Source of the DNA: Ignelater luminosus
Lineage: Eukaryota; Arthropoda; Insecta; Coleoptera; Elateridae
Assembly: GCA_011009095.1 (NCBI GenBank)
Contig: VTPC01008370.1
Coordinates: 1-64,000 of the forward strand
Direction of reading: 5' to 3'
Length of the DNA stretch: 64,000 bases
A model generated the notes under the pieces. That model worked only from the letters and a program-made list of their open reading frames with translations. It made no database searches and was not told where the DNA came from. Position numbers and translations under genes: made by a program. This document shows, piece after piece, positions 1 through 10,264 of the stretch. The first letter of the stretch is position 1. Each line of letters starts with the position of its first letter.

Positions 1-2640
1 AAAAAAGAAAAAAATTATCAAAATAACAATATTAATAAAGAAAACTTGAAATGTATTATTAATTGGCAGAATAAACTAAGAAGAGCAAGAAAAGCGGAAA
101 GAAGAAACAAAATGAAGATGACAATGAAAGATAAGAAGTTGGAGGGGATCAAAGTCAAAATAAAATCTAAAAATAAGACTAGAAAGAAAAATAAGGAATC
201 GAGGTGTAAAATATTTAAGACAAATAGTAAATCCAAAATAAGGATGGCAAAATATAAAATGATAATGAAAGAACATTTAAAGAATTTACTATCAGGAGTC
301 AGGGAGGAACAAAGAAATTACAAATACAGAAAAAGAAAGAAAATCAAAGAACTAGAATAAATGCTACCAGAGAATGATAAAGTAAAATTAGAAGCCAATG
401 TTGACAAAAATAACCGAAGAAGAATAGGGAACATTTCGTATTAGGTTTGACAAGAAGGTATGAATGATGCTTGAATGAATGTGTTAAAGATAATTATAAT
501 GAGTTAAATAATTATTAATGAAGTATTATTAAAATGATAATAATTATGAAGATTTGAATATAAAGTTAGTAGAATAATAATGATAATAATAATAAATAAT
601 TAATGATATGATTGATAATATTAAAAAAAAGGTCAAAATATGATCCTTAATATGAATAAGTAAAGATAAAATATGATATTGAAGTAGATAGATGAGGCAG
701 GGAATTAAGTTATATGAAGAAAACGTTACTGTTAGAGAAACTATTTTTTTTGCAATTTCTTAAGAAGTTGTGGAAGATGATTTGTATAAACGTAGTATGA
801 ATGAAAGCTAGTTGGAAAAATAAGGTAGAAATAGGAAGGAAATGTGAAATAAAATGAAAATGTTGAATACTTAGTTAAAAAAAAACAAAAAAAAATCTTG
901 TATAAAATGTTAATAATACTAACTAAACTTTTAAAATTTAAATTGTTATTCTGTTGAAATAATGTAATGTCAAAAATGACAATTAACTAATGTCAGAAAA
1001 AAAATGACAGTTGCCTAATGTCAAAATGACGTTCGACAAATGTCAAAGTGCAAGACCATCAATTCACATAATTGAGGTTAGAATAAAAACATAAAATAAA
1101 AACACCATAAAAAAAATATATTATGTATACCATGAAACAAAACAATATCTATTATATTACATAAGACAAATAAAAGAAACAAAGATCAAATTGTAATGGA
1201 ATTCACAATTGAGTATATTTTAGTTAATATTAATCAACATTTAAGCTATAGTATAAAACGCTTAAAATTTATATTAATATGGAGGGGAAATGTGATGATA
1301 TTAAAAAAAATGTGATGATATTAAAAATGTAGTGATATTTGAAAATGATAAAAAAAAGAGTATAAAAAAAAATTTTGTTTTTTGTTTTTTGATAAATGTA
1401 ATGACAGTAAAAAAATAAATAAATTAATATTGTCAAGAAAATAGCGTTTGAATAAAAAAATTAAGAACCAAACGAAGAAAAATAAGGACCCTGAGAAAAA
1501 GAGCTTTCCATATCATAACAATATGTAAGTCTATTTTGTAAAATATCAAACTACAACTTCTACGTTTTAGTTGCAGTTGGTGCTTTTACCAAGTTTACAT
1601 GAATAGTAGCTGTTGGGACATTTGCACAAAACCCATAATTAGATGCTTTTAAGAAAACTCTACAAAAGCTCAGTATGTAGGATGACCAAATTTGCTCTAG
1701 CCAAAAAATGTACAAAGTAATTATGATGTACCAAAGGCAGATATTAAAATAAGCACTCCTATTTATTCATTCGATGTGATTCAAAATTATTTATCGTTAT
1801 ATCTAAACAGAAAGAAAATATAAATAAAGTATGTGAAACAAAGTAACTGCGATATTTATGCAAGGCAATAAACTATAAGAAACAATGATGGCACTTACTT
1901 AGTTTGACAAAATCTTCTGCCTACAATTTGGCATTGCGATGAAGAAGTTTTTATATAGGTATCAAAGACTTCAAATACGAACTGACCCGGGAAACTAAGA
2001 GTCTAGAGAGTCCAGGACCAAACCAGAGTGGATATTAAGCAGGATTGAAATTCAAAAGTTTCAAATGCTCGCTTTGAAGTTTTAAAATGAAAACGAAAAC
2101 AAACGATTGATTTTGCGCAGAAGGATTAAAAAAATTCTAGGCACTAAATATTAGATCGTGATGCATTGATAAGACAGTGATGGAAGGAGTATTTCTAGTT
2201 TTTGAGGCAAATAAAGACAAAAGATGATAACGAGAAAAGAAGATTAAATCTGCTTTAGTTGCAAAAAGTGGACATGGCAAAAAAGTCACTGAAACCGGAC
2301 ATAATTTCTGAAAGTGCACATGACTAGAAGAAAGTGGACACCTGGTAACCCTACCAGTACAAATAATTTTACAGATAGAGGAAATAGCTGATTTTTGTAA
2401 AAAGGAAAATACTCGACATGTACAAAACTCAATAGCAAGTCCATGAAGTAATGGAGAAGACAAATAATTTAAAGTAACAATTTTTATTTCCCTAACGACT
2501 ACCATTGGCGATGACTTTTATTATGCACCAAGCATCTATCCTAAACACATGTATTCTTTAATTGGTCTTGTGATTAATTGTTTTATAATACTTTTAGTAT
2601 TTGACATTATTCATTGTGTTTAGAATTTGAGTTCATCTAT
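1..2640. other. AT-rich stretch without recognised gene
   Basis: Strongly AT-rich DNA. The first 1.5 kb is purine-rich on the plus strand (long A and GA runs). An open frame at 46-360 is made almost only of Lys, Arg, Asn, Met and Ile, as expected from A-rich low-complexity DNA, and has no recognisable domain. A minus-strand frame at 2137-2505 likewise shows no motif. Short local repeats (for example at 960-1045 and 1275-1340) are the only structure seen. Confidence 0.6.
960..1045. repeat. short degenerate repeat with TGTCA/TGACA half-sites
   Basis: About 3.5 imperfect copies of a roughly 25-base unit with the pattern AATGTCA, A-rich spacer, ATGACA/ATGACG. Each unit is a small imperfect palindrome (TGTCA...TGACA). 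It may be a microsatellite-like expansion or the end of a decayed inverted-repeat element. Nothing ties it to a function. Confidence 0.4.
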
Positions 2641-2944
2641 TTAGTCGAGGAAATAAAGCAGAAAAAGTAAAAAAAAATTGACAAGATGGATTTTGATGCG
2701 GTTTGCGGCAATCGATTCTGTGAGTTGTCTAGAAAAAATGCTCGCTTTGGTTTTTTGACGCTTTGTTATTGCATTTCTACGGAGGAAAATGCATCTTTTT
2801 GGATGCACTTTGATGCGGTTTGAAAAAGAATCGACAAAATGAGCCAAAATGGGCCAGATTTTCTCACTTGGGGTTTTTTAGGTCGCTGATCACGAATCCG
2901 GCATTAGTTTTTCGGCCTTTTTTCTGCTTTATTTCCTCGACTAA
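2641..2944. mobile_element. short inverted-repeat element (MITE-like), foldback family copy 1
   Basis: A 304-bp non-coding element. Its left end reads TTAGTCGAGGAAATAAAGCA and its right end is the exact inverse over about 24 bases (ends TGCTTTATTTCCTCGACTAA). A TA dinucleotide sits at both ends (T[TA]GTCGAGG ... CCTCGAC[TA]A), consistent with TA target duplication. The interior (2680-2910) is about 90% identical to the left part of the larger foldback element at 35.2 kb. It includes one copy of the core GGTCGCTGATCACGAATCC, followed directly by the right terminal repeat. It has no coding capacity. It is probably a non-autonomous DNA element mobilised in trans; the partner is not in this window as far as I can tell. 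Confidence 0.75.
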
Positions 2945-3869
2945 TTGTCTTAATAGAATTTTTAATAACTTGTAATATTGTTTTTAACAACACTTCTATT
3001 ACAAAATAAATCAGTTTTTAAATTTACTATTTATAACTATTATTGCTACCTACTAGCCACTTTTCACTTTTAGCTTCTGTTTAGAAAGAATACGATTAGT
3101 TTCGTAAGTACAACAAAGGAAGTTAACAAAGTTGCTGATGACACTTTTATGGCCAGTAAAACGCAGGTAAAAATTGACCCCCGATAGAATTTGAAAAAGG
3201 GGTTGCCTAAGACCTAAACATGTTTCGTTTCCTATAATCTGATTTTGAATTGCGTGCAAATTGCGTTCTGCACATAAACTACAGCGACACTTACATTTGA
3301 TGTAACTGATGTTCAAACAATCAAAATATGGGGACGGAGGCCTACTTCCTAATTTTCAACAGGTAATGAAGTTATTCGCTTGTTAATTTGCAATAATCAA
3401 TGCTAATAAATCTGATTACAGAACTAATTTCTAATTTTTCTCTCCGTCGCCATAAAACTACTGATGAATTAAATAACTACGTATATCGATATCACTCTAA
3501 AAATGAAAGATAAAGTTTGTGTTTGCTTGCAAAATTTGCGAACATTTCAGTCTACAACGTTCTCTCTAAAAGTACTAAATTCAGCCCTTAAATGAAAGAA
3601 CCCTAAACACTAACACTTTTAAATTTAATGAGATGATTATGCAGACCAAATTCTAGATGTGACTATAATTTGAGGAAATTTACCTGACAAAAATAGCTAT
3701 TAGATATCAAAATTACAATGACGTTTCTCATACTATCCTAATTAATTGTATTTTGGTGGAACTTTAAAAACTTCAAACATAACCCATTAATTATGAAAAC
3801 TGTTTAGTATTATCGAAGAGGAAGCACTGAAAAGCGATTATTGAAAGGGATATTAAGACCCAGCTTTAA
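2945..3869. other. intergenic AT-rich stretch, nothing recognised
   Basis: No convincing coding frame, RNA gene or long repeat. A minus-strand open frame at 3053-3316 is cysteine-rich but matches no family I recognise. Confidence 0.5.
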
Positions 3870-4020
3870 GGATTTTATCTGCTAACAAATGCTTTGCTGC
3901 CAAACACGAAGTAAGGCAACATAACCATGATAACGTAAAGGCAATTAACCTCCTAGACAATGGAAACCAGCTCCGTAAACTCAAGAGAACCAAACCGTTG
4001 ACAAGACCTCAAACAGTTAA
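3870..4020 (+). pseudogene. jockey-like LINE reverse transcriptase, C-terminal tail fragment
   Basis: Read in the frame containing 3914-4009, the plus strand gives ...AKHEVRQHNHDNVKAINLLD followed by NGNQLRKLKRTKPL. The pattern 'H-N-V-AINLLDN-QLR+LKR-KP' is typical of the extreme C terminus of jockey-like non-LTR retrotransposon polyproteins. The same pattern recurs at 29.27 kb, and the segment expected just upstream of it appears at 58.45 kb, so several 5'-truncated copies of one family are present. The upstream RT domain is absent here. No start codon applies. Dead fragment. Confidence 0.6.
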
Positions 4021-6299
4021 ATTAATGTTACGTTTTTTCGTCGCAATCTGTAGAATTTAGTTGTGAACTTATAAAAATTAGATTAAACTATAAAAATTCT
4101 CCAGTGCCAATAACTATAAATACAAAATATTCCGGAGCAGGCAATATTCAAGTCCGGAGGTAATTGTTTTGTTTGCGGTTTCCTTAATAATGTTGTCTAC
4201 GCAAGTTGAGGCATTTGAATAAAATTACCGTTGCACATAATACTAGAAGAAGGAGGTTGACTGCGGAAGTGAATTAGAATTATTCTGTTTGGGGCAACTT
4301 ATAAACAAACTTATGTGATATTAGATAGAATAAATAGTATGAAAAATCCTTGTTAAATGGTGCCTAAAACTCTTCACAGTTGCCATGCGCTTTAGTACTT
4401 AATACACTTAACCTGAAACAAAATATTTATTTCAGAAAGCACTACAGTATAATCAGAAACTTAATATGGCTGTAGTGCTACATCGCAGTAAATTATAAAA
4501 TTAATTTGCATAAAAATTTCACTAAATTATTGTCATTATGATAATACAGAGTAGTAGATGATACGTATCTAATGCAAAAGTTATTGCTATTGCTTTTATA
4601 AATTTTCTAATGTTTAAAACAATTTAAACAGTTAGTATTTTACTAATTTTCTTATCCGTTCAATATCGCATAATTTCCGAAAAAATGTTCTAGTTCCAAA
4701 CCCCCCCCCCCCTATTATCTCTCTAAATCATTGTTACACAGTAAAATTTCCGGGCGGATGAGGGTTTTGTTATCTCAATTCGGAACAACTGATCTTCCGT
4801 ATGCGATCGTTTATTGTGTAAATCCAGTCCATTTCCAGTCGTTCCTACAAAGAAGCTCGAACTTCCTTATACTCCAAGGAAGCTTAAAAAATACATTTGT
4901 TTAAAAACCTTGGTGTGGAAAATTGACAAAATCGCAATTTTCCACGGAGAAAAGTAGGTCATTCTTCTATAAACAATAAAGTCAATTTAATAATATACCG
5001 ACTGTGTTATTCGTGCAGTATATTTATGTCTTAACGATGCTTGTTGGTTATAAATATGGTCCACAGTAATCTACTTCATACGCAGATAGTAAATCAAACG
5101 GTTACATCTCGGCGATCAGGCTTTTTGTTTGTTCGATATCGAACCATTTGAACAACTTACGAGCAATAAAAACGTGTAAACAACTACCTCGTAAGCAGTA
5201 AATCAAAACATTTCAGTAACTTCTGGTTATTATTACTTCCTACATTTTTTCTTTTCGGAAAACTGAGGAAATAAGTACTAATAGTTGTCCAATCACAAAA
5301 TCTTCTTCTTCCAGATTGAGACAGAAACTTAATCTTTGATTTAGTTATATTCTTTTAATTTTTTTTGATAGCAGCTTCTTGTTGAAATTCTCTGTGCTGT
5401 ACTATATCGTTTTTCTATTATTTTTGCGTCTAGTTCTATCTAGAATATAGGTAACAAAATATTTGTCAAACATATCTCATTATATCCGGGCCGCGTACTG
5501 CAGACGTGAACTTAAGAGAGTATTGATAGAAACGTTACATAAAGTAAGTACACGTAGAAGATACTTATGTTCCGCATGTTGAAATTCAATTTTATGGGGA
5601 ATATTTTGCCATTTTAAAAAAGTAGAGATAATGTGTTCTGTATTATTTGCCTATAGAAACGAAACAAAAGTAAATGTAAAAAATGTGATAGAGACACAGA
5701 CTAAAACTGTCATAATGTATTTTAAAAACTGTTCTTTCTATATCACTACAGAAGAATCAGAGTCAGGTAGAAGCATTGGGCTAAGAAATTGTGCACGGAC
5801 ACATCAGTAGTAATCTTTGCAACGAAAACCATGTTATCATTTGAAGTAATGCATTTGTGTATTTAATAGATATCAAACAAACCAAAGAACCTTACAAAGT
5901 CTACCCTAGAGATGAATTCAGAAACATTGAATTGTTATGTAAGTAAGACTGCGATAGTAGCTCTGATTGCCTTAATCCAGGAAACATACACTTATAAGAA
6001 CAGACGTACCAAGCTAAGTGACCTCAGGGCAAACCCGAGAAATAATCTTTCTTACAGAAGCCACCAAGTGACCATATCTGTTTATCACCTATGAAGTCGC
6101 TGCCACAATTCTGGCATACGAATAGCCAAAATGGTTTTTAACCTAAGTAATTTAAATAAAAAAATCCTACGTAAATGGAAAAGTAGAGCAAAAAGAATAT
6201 TATAGGAACCCACAGCCAAAATCAGGTATACAGATTTACATAAAACCTATAACAGTCTGCACAAAAACATTACATTAGAGAAAGGTCGAGAGGGCAAAG
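4021..6299. other. AT-rich intergenic DNA, nothing recognised
   Basis: No coding region supported. A run of 12 C residues lies at about 4702-4713. The small frame at 5912-6094 has no motif. Confidence 0.5.
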
Positions 6300-7060
6300 A
6301 AAGGTGCGCAGAGAACTAGAAGAAATGGTGAAAAGAGGAAAACCTATCTTGAGTAAGCAAAAAACGAGGCTAATCAGAACTACTACCAAAGAACAAAAAT
6401 ATTCATGGCAACAATTCGTGCAAAAATTACGTCTGCATGCAGTAATAAAATTGCTAAGACAGAAAAGCGATTGTCAATGCCGAAATAGACACTGAAATAA
6501 CAATCAAGGACGTGCTTGACGCCATGTCGACTATAAAACATAAAAAACCACCAGATACACGTCATTATACTGCAAAAAATTGCCCAGGTGATCCAGAATT
6601 GCCGCACTTGCCCTATAATCCTTCTCGGGGAGCTGAGCAAAGTTATCGAGCGCATCAAACATGAGACTGGTATAGGCAAAGAAGGTCTACACCAGACCAA
6701 CCAATATGGGTTTTGCAAAACTCGAAAGATTACCCAGACGGTTAAAGAACTAGTTGAAACCGTAACAAGTACCGATGATAAATATGCGGCGGCATTATTC
6801 ATCGACAATCTTTGGTGGCCTGACACCATCTTGCAACTACACAAGAGAAATTTATCGCATAAATTGGTCAAAATCATAAAAAGTTATTTGCATGATAAAA
6901 AGGTGCAGATAATAACAAAGAAATTTCCTCATGTGTCGACATGTTCCTAAAGAGGCAGAACCGTAAAACCGAAACAATAGCCTACTCTAACGATGTAGCA
7001 GTTACAGTAACGGACAACAACAGGCGACAATAGAACAAGAAGTAGTGAGTAGAAACAGAG
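6300..7060 (+). pseudogene. R1-clade LINE reverse transcriptase fragment
   Basis: Broken plus-strand RT. Readable blocks in order: EITIKDVLDAMSTIKHKKPP (about 6496-6555, frameshifted), the finger/palm start ending NQYGFCKTRK (about 6700), then KELVETVTSTDDKYAAALFI with FDNLWW-like remnant NLWWPDTI (6745-6835), KLVKIIKSYLHDKKVQIITK (6860-6920) and, in a shifted frame at about 6975, TIAYSNDVAVTVTDNN, a mutated form of the YADDVAV active-site motif (D to N). The PQGS block between them is missing. Sequence style (NQYGF, LWWP, SYLHDR-VQI, YADDVAV) is that of the R1 clade. Frameshifts, a stop near 6950 and the active-site change make it a dead copy. It is not in recognisable rDNA. Confidence 0.75.
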
Positions 7061-7269
7061 AAAAGTAAACAACAGAACAGAAGTTAAAGTATCGTCCAGT
7101 AAAACTATCTACATGTAGCTAAAAGGTAAAATGGGAATAAATGATAAAAAAAATTCAAAACCTATCGACCTCGGTATCCACACTAACACCAAACGGAGCT
7201 TCGACTTGCAGATTGGACAATCGAGAACCGGAGCACTCAGTGTTATAGATAGTTATAAATCTAATTCAG
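7061..7269. other. short spacer between R1 fragment and LINE copy A
   Basis: No motif recognised. It may hold eroded 3' sequence of the R1 fragment. Confidence 0.4.
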
Positions 7270-7424
7270 TTCGCGTTCGTTCTATGTTGTGTTGTGATGT
7301 TGCTTAAACGCAATTTAGTGTGGACGTTGCAGTAGTAGCGTGGTAAAAGTATTGTGACGATGATGTTGGTGTTTGGTGTGGAGAAGCGTTTGCTTTGACC
7401 AGTAGAAGAAACCGCGGTAAAACC

Positions 7425-7904
7425 CTAGTGAGAACAGTTGGTCCGGGAATACCTAGTAAATCTGTAAATAAGTGCGACGTTCACGAATTCGGAAGTGAGG
7501 TTCTCAGCACGTCTCATTATAACGGAAGGAGAATGTTTGGGTTTCTTCTTGGATTTCCTGTGCGGTATTGGAATTGGTGTTCTGAGGATCTCGAGCACAT
7601 GTTTTTTGTCTTGCTCAATTGCCCTGCTCACGTAGTGACTCCTCATACATTCGAGGTGCACGTCTAAAAAAGAATCCCTGCTTTGTTTCGTACTTCCCTC
7701 GAAGGGTGAAAACGTTCCAGGTAAAGAATTACCCTCTTCTTCTGTCAGTGTCGCCAGATTGCTTATCGCAAATACGGTTAATCGGTAATCAATCACGGAT
7801 TTGATGAAAGTTTTGTAACTGTGTAATAATGTCCGCGGGCAGCAGCCTAGAATACTATCGCAGAGTCTAGAGAGCAAGCTGCTGCGCTGCTGAACGACGT
7901 TCAA
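7425..7904 (-). pseudogene. RT C-terminal region of LINE family A, copy 1
   Basis: A 159-codon frame with LLSRLCDSILGCCPRTLLHS and YKTFIKSVIDYRLTVFA, the 'L.TYKTFIRPVI.Y....' thumb region of jockey-like RTs, then ECMRSHYVSRAIEQDKKHVL and ILRTPIPIPHRKSKKKPKH. The same blocks recur at 23149-23628. The segment that should read 'RRIF.LERFH..KEVCDRAG' is scrambled by a frameshift (SLPGTFSPFEGSTKQSRDS). Confidence 0.65.
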
Positions 7905-8554
7905 CGCTTCAGGTGATGTTTAGGTATTTGATACCGGAGCTCAGAAGGAGGACGTAGGCCTCGGGACGTCGTAGCTCACAATAATCAAAGCCGGCGTAGC
8001 CCAGTCGGACGGCAAAGGCGATGGCAGCGATACTGGAATAAGACAGCGTTCTGAGAAGAACGACCTTTAAGAGCGTCGACTCAAGGAGCGGCGGTTACTG
8101 GTGTTGGTAGCGGCGTCGTGATGTTATTTTTTCCATCTTTTTAAATAAGATAGGATAGTTGTAGGAATTCAGTTACGAAAATAAAAGCACATTCTTGATG
8201 TTTTACGGTTGCTCGGCTCGTAGCAGGTAGCAAGGGACCGGGCGCGTACAATGACCCATTGGGGATCCGAGGCCGGCGTCGAAGGGCAAAGATAAAAATA
8301 ACATCGAAATTTAGACCGAGCTGAGAACTAACTGAGAACTGATAACTAAGAGAGCTGAAATTTGTTGCTCGTGATTTTATACTCGTGAAACCCTGCCAAA
8401 AGTTTAGAAAGTGGGTTTCTACCCTTGTTTGTGCGTCGAGAACCAATGACGGGGTTGTCACGGTCATTACGGGTCTTTGCACTTGTGCCCCTGGTATCAC
8501 GGTGTAAGAATAGTTTTTGTGCCGAAATTGCAAGTTTGGTCTAATTTTCCACGT

Positions 8555-8761
8555 TCAAGTCTCCAGGCGTTCGAGTTCGTACGTCAGAATTGTGAATCTT
8601 TCGGCATAGCTTCGAGACGTTACCCACAGGGTCGTGTCGTCCGCGAATTGTAAGAGACGGATGTCGAAATTCTTGGAGCAGGAGATGTCGTGGCAGTAAA
8701 AGATAAAATGGAGAGGCGAGAGAATAGATTTTTGGAGAACGCCGCTTTGCGCCGTGTACAC
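8555..8761 (-). pseudogene. RT catalytic block of LINE family A, copy 1
   Basis: The frame contains SGVLQKSILSPLHFIF, a mutated form of the conserved 'GVPQGSILSPLLF' block, and LLQFADDTTLWVTS with an intact FADD catalytic motif. It ends with ELERLET, the usual alpha-helix after the active site. Upstream (higher coordinates) the frame is lost to indels. Truncated and frameshifted, so no active enzyme is expected. Confidence 0.75.
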
Positions 8762-9871
8762 TTTGAACAGTGCTTGCTGATTAGCCGGACGAAGCAGGCA
8801 GGAATGTCCGCAATTCGAAACTTAAAGAGAAGCCCTTCGTGCCAGACTTATCAAAGAAAAGTGGCTGTTACGCAACGTCGGGCGTTGAAAGCTATCGAGA
8901 CGTCGAGGCGGAATCTGAGGATGCGGTCCGTGGTGGATCTATCAGAGTAGAATCCAGTCTGATGCTTCGGGCGTCGAGGGATTCTCTCAGAGTCTATTTG
9001 CTAATATCCTTTTGAAAATCTTAACTAGGATGTTGAGAAGAAAGATGGGTCTGTAGAATGTTGGGTTTGTGGGTGGTTTTTTCTGGTTTGTGGATTATGG
9101 CAATTATTGCCTCTTTTTAGGTGCTAGGGAAGGGGCCGCAGCGGAAACAACAGTTGAATATAAGGGCAAAAAGAGTGAAGACTGTAGGTGGCAGGTGCCA
9201 CTCTTCTAGTAAGGAAGTCGTTTCCCAAGATAGAATTATTTCTAGAAGCTAAAGCCTTGGTTGTTTTCTCGTTAGTGATCGAACTGATAATGTCCTGAAG
9301 GCTTTCACCAGGTTGCAGGCGATAAACGTGGAGCCGGGGGGTGATGTAGCGGTCTAGGTAAACGTCGTAGATGATTTTGTGGAGCGTTTGAGCATCAAAT
9401 ACAAGATCGTCGGGCGGTTGGTGAACGTCTTCGGGGACCTCGGCAGAGATGTTTGCTCTTTCCAGGAAGTTTGCGATTATTCTATTGTTGGGTAAGGTGA
9501 GATTCTCGGAAGGCTTTTTGCCGTATCAGGATTTTGATGGTATACCGGCGAATAATGGTATTAAGTCGATTCCATTGTGGTTTCTTCATCACGGGATGGT
9601 GGGTAGGAACGTATTCTCTATACACTCGCCGTGTTTTGCAGATAATTCGGTAGAGGAAGTAAAGTAAAGAAAACCGTCTAGGGTCGACAGTTTTCTCGGT
9701 GACAAAAACTTGAACTGTATCTTTGATTGTGCTGGAGACTCGACGGACTGTAGATTGGATGTCTTTTAGTCTATCTAGAGGTAGATCTTGTGGAAAATTG
9801 TCCTACTAGCGAATCTAACAAAACTGACTTTGGAGCTGTGAGTTGTGACAATCAGAAAGTTTCCAGGCAAA

Positions 9872-9917
9872 ACAGCTTGTAGAGCTTACCTCTAAGGGAT
9901 AAGCCCTCGTAAGCTGT
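9872..9917. repeat. imperfect hairpin
   Basis: Arms ACAGCTTGTAGAGCTTA and the inverse of TAAGCCCTCGTAAGCTGT pair over about 17 bases with a few mismatches, around an 11-base loop. It lies just beyond the 5' side of the family-A LINE copy. Function unknown; it could be chance or an eroded inverted-repeat end. Confidence 0.4.
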
Positions 9918-10009
9918 AGTAAGAATAGCACGCCACCAGCAATGGAGAAGTTATCAAAAGATTTCTGCCAGAAGTTACTACCACTATCGCAGCCCAGCTG
10001 AAATAATTC

Positions 10010-10264
10010 TCAGCATTTAGAAGCCATGGGGTGTTCAATTACCACTTGCACAGAATTGGGAAAGGGCAAAATGGCAGTACAAAGAGCAGCGTTACACACC
10101 TTCAATTGGTCTACTCTATCCGCCGATCTTGCAACATTGGCAATCACAAGTTCAGTCATTGTAAAGCTGCTAGCACAATTTGAGCAAAACCTACCATAAC
10201 TGATGACCAGACGAAACAACCACTGCTGTCTGTCGCCAAATACAGGAGCGGACCTTGGAAACAA
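10010..10264 (-). other. unrecognised open frame, 84 codons
   Basis: The minus-strand frame is less biased in composition than its neighbours and contains MTELVIANVARSADRVDQLK. It lies just upstream, in element orientation, of the family-A LINE, so it could be eroded ORF1 or leader sequence. I do not recognise a domain, and no splice or promoter evidence supports a host gene. Confidence 0.2.

Larger units (their letters stand above)
7270..9830 (-). mobile_element. decayed jockey/I-superfamily LINE ('family A'), copy 1
   Basis: About 2.5 kb on the minus strand, noticeably more GC-rich than its surroundings. From 5' to 3' of the element (descending coordinates), the part above 9000 is non-coding by decay but similar to 24.2-25.0 kb. 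RT block B/C lies at 8761-8555 and the thumb and C-terminal region at 7904-7425. Three other copies of the same family sit at 17.4, 22.9 and 31.9 kb, judged from shared protein blocks. Both element ends are blurred, with no poly-A or target-site duplication identified. The family is not in a clade I can fix; a jockey/I/R1-type RT is clear from the motifs. Confidence 0.65.

Noticed and set aside
46..360. 104-codon Lys-rich frame
   Set aside because: A-rich low-complexity DNA explains it; no motif or conserved pattern.
4702..4713. Poly-C run as a functional element
   Set aside because: A simple homopolymer, possibly an assembly artefact; no context supports a role.
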